From the NCBI RefSeq assembly GCF_026626665.1, contig NZ_JAPNKE010000002.1:1015001-1079000 (forward strand): a stretch of 64,000 nt of DNA. The letters are read 5' to 3'. The position numbers and the translations under genes are program-made. The DNA is from Nannocystis pusilla. Lineage in GTDB: Bacteria > Myxococcota_A > Polyangia > Nannocystales > Nannocystaceae. The notes under the pieces were generated by a model. The model had not been told where the DNA came from, did not search any database, and was given only the letters and a program-made list of their open reading frames with translations. This document shows positions 60,501 to 64,000 of this stretch, piece by piece. How positions within the stretch are numbered: position 1 is the stretch's first letter; every line of letters starts with the position of its first letter.

Positions 60501-60593
60501 TGGCCGCCGCGGATGTCGGCGGGCACGATCGCGGCGGTGACGGTCGGCGGGCTGGCGCTGGTCGTGATCGCCTACATGATGTTCGGCGGCTAG
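57519..60593 (+). CDS. Kinase-TIR-kinase fusion protein, C-terminally anchored
   Basis: 1,024 residues. Residues 14-28 hold CPYC and a later Cys, perhaps half of a zinc ribbon. Kinase 1 spans ~41-310: glycine loop GEGSFG, Lys70, HRDIKPEN (163-170), DFG (187-189), [10 protein letters not shown]. Residues ~366-505 read as a TIR domain: [63 protein letters not shown] short coiled coil follows (540-570). Kinase 2 spans ~588-850: GAGGFA, Lys617, HRDVKPSN (709-716) and DFD (729-731) in place of DFG, then YAAPEMM. An acidic tail leads to one membrane helix ([20 protein letters not shown]). Both kinases look competent. Start GTG 57519 overlaps a leader; the next gene follows after 16 bases. Confidence 0.85.
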   Translation: MTLMFQQARDSLQCPYCAELHAEDVEVCPISGEAVLLDQKYRLKRLLGEGSFGLVWDARNIDTQKEVAIKSLRAEVVSDPAVLARFFWEATAAGRVHNPHVCDVLDLVKSSAHGPYIVLERLSGRSLESLILEEGKLQPDLAVHLMRQALVGLEAVHRAGIVHRDIKPENIYLHEAGDDRVMVKLLDFGISKFSAASGGSKSRTAADLFMGTPEYMSPEQARGAAFVDPRTDIWAIGAILYRALAGAPVFTGPDVPSVLTAILHFPHVPIAERAPGLSAELAAVIERCLSKDREQRFASCLELRAALEPFEGAYASVSPDNSFGRTERSGLLTVMEVAAQVPADSETSGGRRADVSAPRQVAPPGDHVIIAHGRGDRRWFDHLREHLRSHRDTAGLGIWNAGDSSSRASRIDVLAEAFARARAVILLISPRFLAEELAPGGELYSLVVMAQERGLPVLWLMVSETPYEGTDLLDFRTLGDPSQPLDRLSATDADRVLEQICEQLVVSLGLPQTAPPRGGTKIGVPVGDTRLDNIRDLEQRIEAARARKARLEALGEDTREIHEEIKTLRRSLRMGRPLHRGDVLDERFMVLEQLGAGGFATVWRALDQTTDTEVALKVLHAQHVHNAERRERFFRGARIMAQLEHPNIVRIIEPSASDGEYEYFAMQFVQGGNLRDAVMSGRLSVSKRLQILLAVADALAFAHERGIFHRDVKPSNILVADDFSPYLTDFDLVRAEDTTGGTAGGLGTVIYAAPEMMERASEADARADVYGLGMTLAFLFYERDLTMDVIRNTDRLIGELSVPESIRMVIRTAITWNREHRFRTAAEFRAALSAAVARREPQPSGVDGRTATLLAASASVMEETLRPINTPLQPVPPRPVDSSLGIAEIEEVDEVDTIEELAADAVELDESPPVKRERPVTQPPKRGNVSLVKAFAAIAEESDALGETAVSEVFSALEVHEVVASHSEPPAPEVMSSRSLPSQPLPLDDETLPDWPPRMSAGTIAAVTVGGLALVVIAYMMFGG

Positions 60594-60609
60594 CGCGGGG
60601 AGGGTCGTC

Positions 60610-60988
60610 GTGGCGGTCGTGCGCGAGGATGTGATCGCCTGGCTCAGCCGGCTCGGCCCCGCCGAGCTGCAGGAGCTGATCCTCGAGCTCGAGGACCGCT
60701 GGGGGATGGAGCCGGTCTACTCCGAGCCGGAGTACGTGTTCATGGGCGCGGCGCCCTACGACCCGATCGAGGGGAGCGTGCCCGAGTTCGAGGTCGTGCT
60801 GCTGTGGGCCGGGCCGCACCGGGTGCAGACGATGAAGGCGCTGCGCGAGGCGGTGCCGAGGCTCAGCCTGGCCGAGGTGATGGTGATGGCCGACCAGACC
60901 CCGAGCGTGGTCATGCGCGGGGTCCACGGCGAGGTGCACGCGCTGCGGCGCGCGCTCGAAGCTGGGCGCGAAGGTCGAGATCCGCTAG
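60610..60988 (+). CDS. Small protein with ribosomal L7/L12-like halves; frameshift at the end
   Basis: About 126 residues. The N-terminal part, [20 protein letters not shown], resembles the L12 dimerisation helix pair. The C-terminal part, [20 protein letters not shown] followed by [18 protein letters not shown] and VHALRRALE, matches bL12 C-terminal domains position by position. The family end GAKVEIR is present one frame over, after a GGG run at 60964-60966, and stops at TAG 60986-60988; I take this as a one-base insertion. It is not the ribosomal gene itself, which lies with rplJ. GTG 60610 has ggagg six to ten bases upstream. Operon with the kinases. Fold relation of L12-CTD to ClpS suggests an adaptor role. 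Confidence 0.7.
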
Positions 60989-60997
60989 GAGCGCGCG

Positions 60998-61324
60998 ATG
61001 CCGCCGGTCCGCAGCCTCCGCCTCGAGTTCGCCTGCGACGAGGACTGGCACGCGTTCGCCGGCGACGCGAAGGTGCGCCGGTGCGAGACGTGTAGGACGG
61101 AGGTCCACGACCTGTCGGCGCTGACACGCAGCGAGGCGACCGCGCTGTTCCGCAGCCCGCCCGCGAGCGGCCTGTGCGTCCGCTACCAGCAGGACAAGAT
61201 GGGGCGGATCCTGTTCCGCTCGGAGACGCGACCCGGACAGCGGGTGTGGCAGCGCTTCGTGCCGCCGGCGGCCTGTGCCGCTGCGCCCGCGGACGCCGGC
61301 GAGGACGCGCGTCCGGGCGATTGA
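60998..61324 (+). CDS. Small Cys-motif protein
   Basis: 108 residues. The pattern LRLEFACDEDWHAFAGD, VRRCETCRTEVHDLSAL, and SGLCVRYQQDKMGRILF, with C, CxxC and C, is a small domain seen in many myxobacterial proteins, probably a zinc or disulfide-held fold. Role unknown. ATG 60998 follows aggag by seven bases, and that ribosome site touches the stop of the L12-like gene. The C-terminus is Ala-rich and unstructured. Confidence 0.7.
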   Translation: MPPVRSLRLEFACDEDWHAFAGDAKVRRCETCRTEVHDLSALTRSEATALFRSPPASGLCVRYQQDKMGRILFRSETRPGQRVWQRFVPPAACAAAPADAGEDARPGD

Positions 61325-61350
61325 GGCGCGCTGCGGCCGCGGCGACGGGT

Positions 61351-61364
61351 TATAGTGCGAGGCC
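61351..61364 (+). promoter_or_regulatory. TATAGT box with leaderless spacing
   Basis: TATAGT at 61351-61356, eight bases, GTG at 61365. It lets the last kinase gene be expressed apart from the cassette. Confidence 0.5.
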
Positions 61365-64000
61365 GTGAGCGGCTCGGGCGACGAGCGGTCCGACGAGGCC
61401 CTGGGCGCATCGGCGCCGACCCTGCGCCTCGGGCTGCAGCAGGACGAATCGACGCAGCCGCCGCCGCCGCGCTCAGTCGCAAGGGACATGTTCGCAAGGA
61501 CATGCCCAAAGAGCCAGTCATGCCGGCGCGGATCGGCCGCTTCGCCATCGAGGCGCGGCTCGGCGCCGGCGGGATGGGGGTGGTCTACAAGGCCGAGGAC
61601 CGCCACCTCGGGCGCAAGATCGCCATCAAGCTGCTGCGCGCGTCCGACGACGGCGGCGACGGGGCCACCCAGCTGCTGCGCGAGGCGCAGGCGCTGGCCC
61701 GCCTCGACCACCCGAACGTGGTGGCGGTCCACGAGGTCGGGGTGCTCGCCGACGAAGTGTTCGTGGCGATGGAGTTCATCGAGGGCGAGACGCTGCGCAA
61801 GTGGATGGCGCGCGGCGGGCCGCGCCCGTGGCAGGAGGTGACCGCGGCGTTCGTGCAGGCGGGACGCGGGCTGGCGGCGGCCCACCGCGCCGAGTTGGTC
61901 CACCGCGACTTCAAGCCGGAGAACGCGATGATCGACGTGCACGGGCGCGTGCGCGTGCTCGACTTCGGTCTGGCGCGCGCGGCGGGGATCGGGCCGCCGT
62001 CGTCGCTGATCGCCCGGATCTTGCACACGGGCGCCCCGGGGCCGCAGACGTCGATGATCGCCGGGACGCCGCCCTACATGGCGCCGGAGCAGCACCTCGG
62101 GCTGCCGTGCGACGCCCGCTCGGACCAGTTCAGCTTCTGCGTGGCGTTCTACGAGGCGCTGTTCGGGGTGCGGCCGTTCCCCGACGGCGACCCGGCGCAG
62201 CGGTTCCAGGCGGTCATGGCCTGCGAGCTGCGCCGGCCGCCGAAGCCCGCGAAGGTGCCGAAGTTCCTGCGCGCGGCGCTGGCCCGCGGCCTGGCGGCGG
62301 TGCCGAGCCACCGCCACGAGTCGATGGACGCGCTGCTGCGCGCGATCACCGAGGCGCCGCGGCTGCGGCGGCGGCGACTGGTGGCCGCGGCGCTGGTGCT
62401 GCTGCTGGCGATCGTGGGCGGCCTGGGGTTCTCGCTGTGGCGCGAGACGCACGGCGAGTGCGAGGGCCACGCGGACCGGGTCGCGCGCCTGTGGGCCGAG
62501 CGCCAGGGGCCGCTGCGCGCGGCGATAACCGGCGTCGGGGCGCCGTACGCCGACGAGGCCTGGCAGACGCTGGCGGCGGCGATGACGGCCCGCGCCGACC
62601 GCTGGGGCGAGCTGTACCTGGCCGCCTGCGAGGCCTACGAGTCGGCGGCGCCGGAGGAGCAGCCGGCGCTGGTCGGGCGCATGACCTGTCTCAGCGGACA
62701 GGCGCGCGAGATCGCGGCGATGCTGACGGCCCTGGCCGAAGAGCCAGACTCGGCGGCGCGCCACGCGGTGAAGGCGGAGGGCCAGCTCGAGCCGGTGGCG
62801 GCCTGCGTCGACGTCGCCGGTCTGCCGGCGTGGCTGCGCGACACCGACGTCCACCGGACGATGCGCGGCGAGGAGGTCCGCCGCTGGCTGGCCGAGATCA
62901 AGACCGCCAACGAGGTCGGCCGCTACAAGCCGGCGCTGGCGCGCGCCGAGGTGGTGCTGGCGGCCGCGCGCGAGCTCGGCGACGCGGCGCTGGTGGCCGA
63001 GGCGCTGCTGCGGATCGGCAACCTCCAGCGCTCGCTGGCCGACTACGAGCGGGCCGCGACGACGCTCGGCGACGCTTATTTTATGGCCCTCGGGACAGGT
63101 GCGACCGAGGTCGCCGCCGAGGCCGCCAGCGCCCTGCTGGTGATCGACGGCTACCACCGCCGCGACCCGGGCCGGGCGGCGCTGTGGGAGCGCAGCGCCG
63201 CGGCCCTGCTGCAGCGCGCGGCCGATCGGCCGCGGATCGCGGCGGCCTTCTACAACAACCGCGCGGTGGTCCGCGCCGCCGAGGGCCGCCACGACGAGGC
63301 CGCCGCCGACTACCGGCGCGCGCTGGCGATCTACGAGGCCGAGGACGTGGCCGACAACCCGAAGGTCGCGCTGGTGCTCGGCAACATGAGCCGGGTCGAG
63401 TTCCTGCGCGGCGACCTGGCGGCGGCGGCCGAGCACCTCGAGGGCTCGCTGGCGATCCGCGAGGCGCGGTTCGGCAAGGACCACCCGGAGGTGGCGATCG
63501 GCCGCAGCAACCTGGCGATCGTGCTGACCGAGGTCGGCGAGCTCGAGCGCGCGGCGGGGCTGCTGCGGCGAGCGCTGGCGACCGAGGAGACGCTGTACGG
63601 GCCGCGCCACGTCAAGCTGGCGCCGACGCTCGACAACCTGGCCAAGACGCTGGCGCGCCAGGCCCAGTGGGCCGACGCGGGCCAGCTGTCGCAGCGGGCG
63701 CTGGCCCTGCTGACGGGGGGCGAGCGCGCCGACGCGGCGGCGATCGCCGACGTGCGCGCGGGCATCGGCGCGGCGCTGGCCTGGCAGGGCCGCTTCGAGG
63801 AGGCGCTGGTCGAGCTGCGGCAGGCGCTGGCGCTGCGCGAGCAGGACCGCGGGGCCGACCACCCCGACACCGACCTGGCGCGCGCCGAGCTGGCCGAGGT
63901 GCTGCTGCTGGCCGGCGACGCCGAGGCGGCCGAGGCGACGCTGCCTCGCCCGCGCCTGGGGGCCACGCCGGCGCAGGCCGCCGCGGTGCAGGCGCTGCGC
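61365..64000 (+). CDS. Ser/Thr kinase with TM helix and TPR array; frameshifted near its start, runs off the window
   Basis: GTG 61365 opens an acidic linker (GSGDERSDEALGASAPTLRL). Around 61484-61512, at a hairpin-repeat copy, the frame changes, and the kinase continues from about ATG 61502 or 61520 as MPARIGRFAIEARLGAGGMG. Kinase motifs: IAIKLLR, VHRDFKPENAM, DFGLARA, GTPPYMAPEQ. A membrane helix (LVAAALVLLLAIVGGLGFSLW region) follows near 62370-62440. Then come tetratricopeptide repeats (YNNRAVVRAAEGRHDEAAAD, NLAIVLTEVGELERAAGLL, NLAKTLARQAQWADAGQL) to the window edge. Typical myxobacterial kinase with a periplasmic TPR sensor. Hairpin copies lie in frame at 62686-62702. Confidence 0.85.

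Noticed and set aside
57060..60634. Continuation of the mfd reading frame through the kinase gene as one giant protein
   Set aside because: After about 57030 the reading loses all family similarity and overlaps the kinase gene in another frame; the open frame is a composition effect.

Overview
The window is very GC-rich DNA that reads as a myxobacterium (Myxococcota), most likely of the Nannocystis/Plesiocystis side of the phylum. The signs are eukaryote-like Ser/Thr kinases with TPR or TIR modules, many lipoproteins with Thr- or Pro/Ala-rich linkers, an FHA-type sigma-54 activator, a bacterial alpha-2-macroglobulin and a long, complex set of stand-alone regulators. The assignment is inferred from gene content; no marker search was run. 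It opens in the 3' part of a 23S rRNA gene followed by 5S rRNA and a textbook terminator.

Layout: 1-2 kb rRNA; 2.5-7 kb a degenerate metallophosphoesterase lipoprotein, a PHP hydrolase lipoprotein and a DUF1571 protein; 7.3-13.6 kb a membrane spermidine-synthase-like protein, a macrolide phosphotransferase, a small twin-CX3C secreted protein, an FAH-family enzyme and a YbhN-type membrane protein; 13.9-18.6 kb a Fis-type HTH protein and a potassium-uptake cluster (one RCK protein, two KtrB paralogues); 18.6-30 kb lipoproteins, a DMT transporter, pyrophosphatase, FHA/sigma-54 activator, a feruloyl-CoA-synthetase-like ligase, a porin and a KGG-repeat stress protein; 30-36 kb alpha-2-macroglobulin; 36-53 kb mixed enzymes (EEP phosphatase, TetR, hydrolases, GCS2-CBS plus AstE-like pair, beta-lactamase fold protein, coiled-coil membrane protein, WYL regulator, HExxH lipoprotein); 53-57 kb mfd; 57.4-64 kb a signalling cassette: kinase-TIR-kinase, a ribosomal L7/L12-like small protein, a Cys-motif small protein and a kinase-TPR protein that runs off the end.

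Three patterns cut across the genes. First, a dispersed 16-bp hairpin, NTGTCC-N4-GGACAN, occurs at about 35 places. It is concentrated within a few bases of stop codons, where it often builds arrays that could act as terminators, and it also lies inside coding sequences. Second, many genes start 6-9 bases after a TANNNT -10 box, so leaderless transcription seems common, and two such starts encode short leader peptides overlapping the next gene by GTGA. Third, about a dozen genes are broken by single-base frameshifts, mostly in G/C runs and including mfd, so most are probably assembly indels; two of them lie in or next to copies of the hairpin repeat.

No tRNA, CRISPR array, insertion sequence, prophage or replication origin was recognised. 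Several intergenic regions hold degenerate direct repeats instead of genes.
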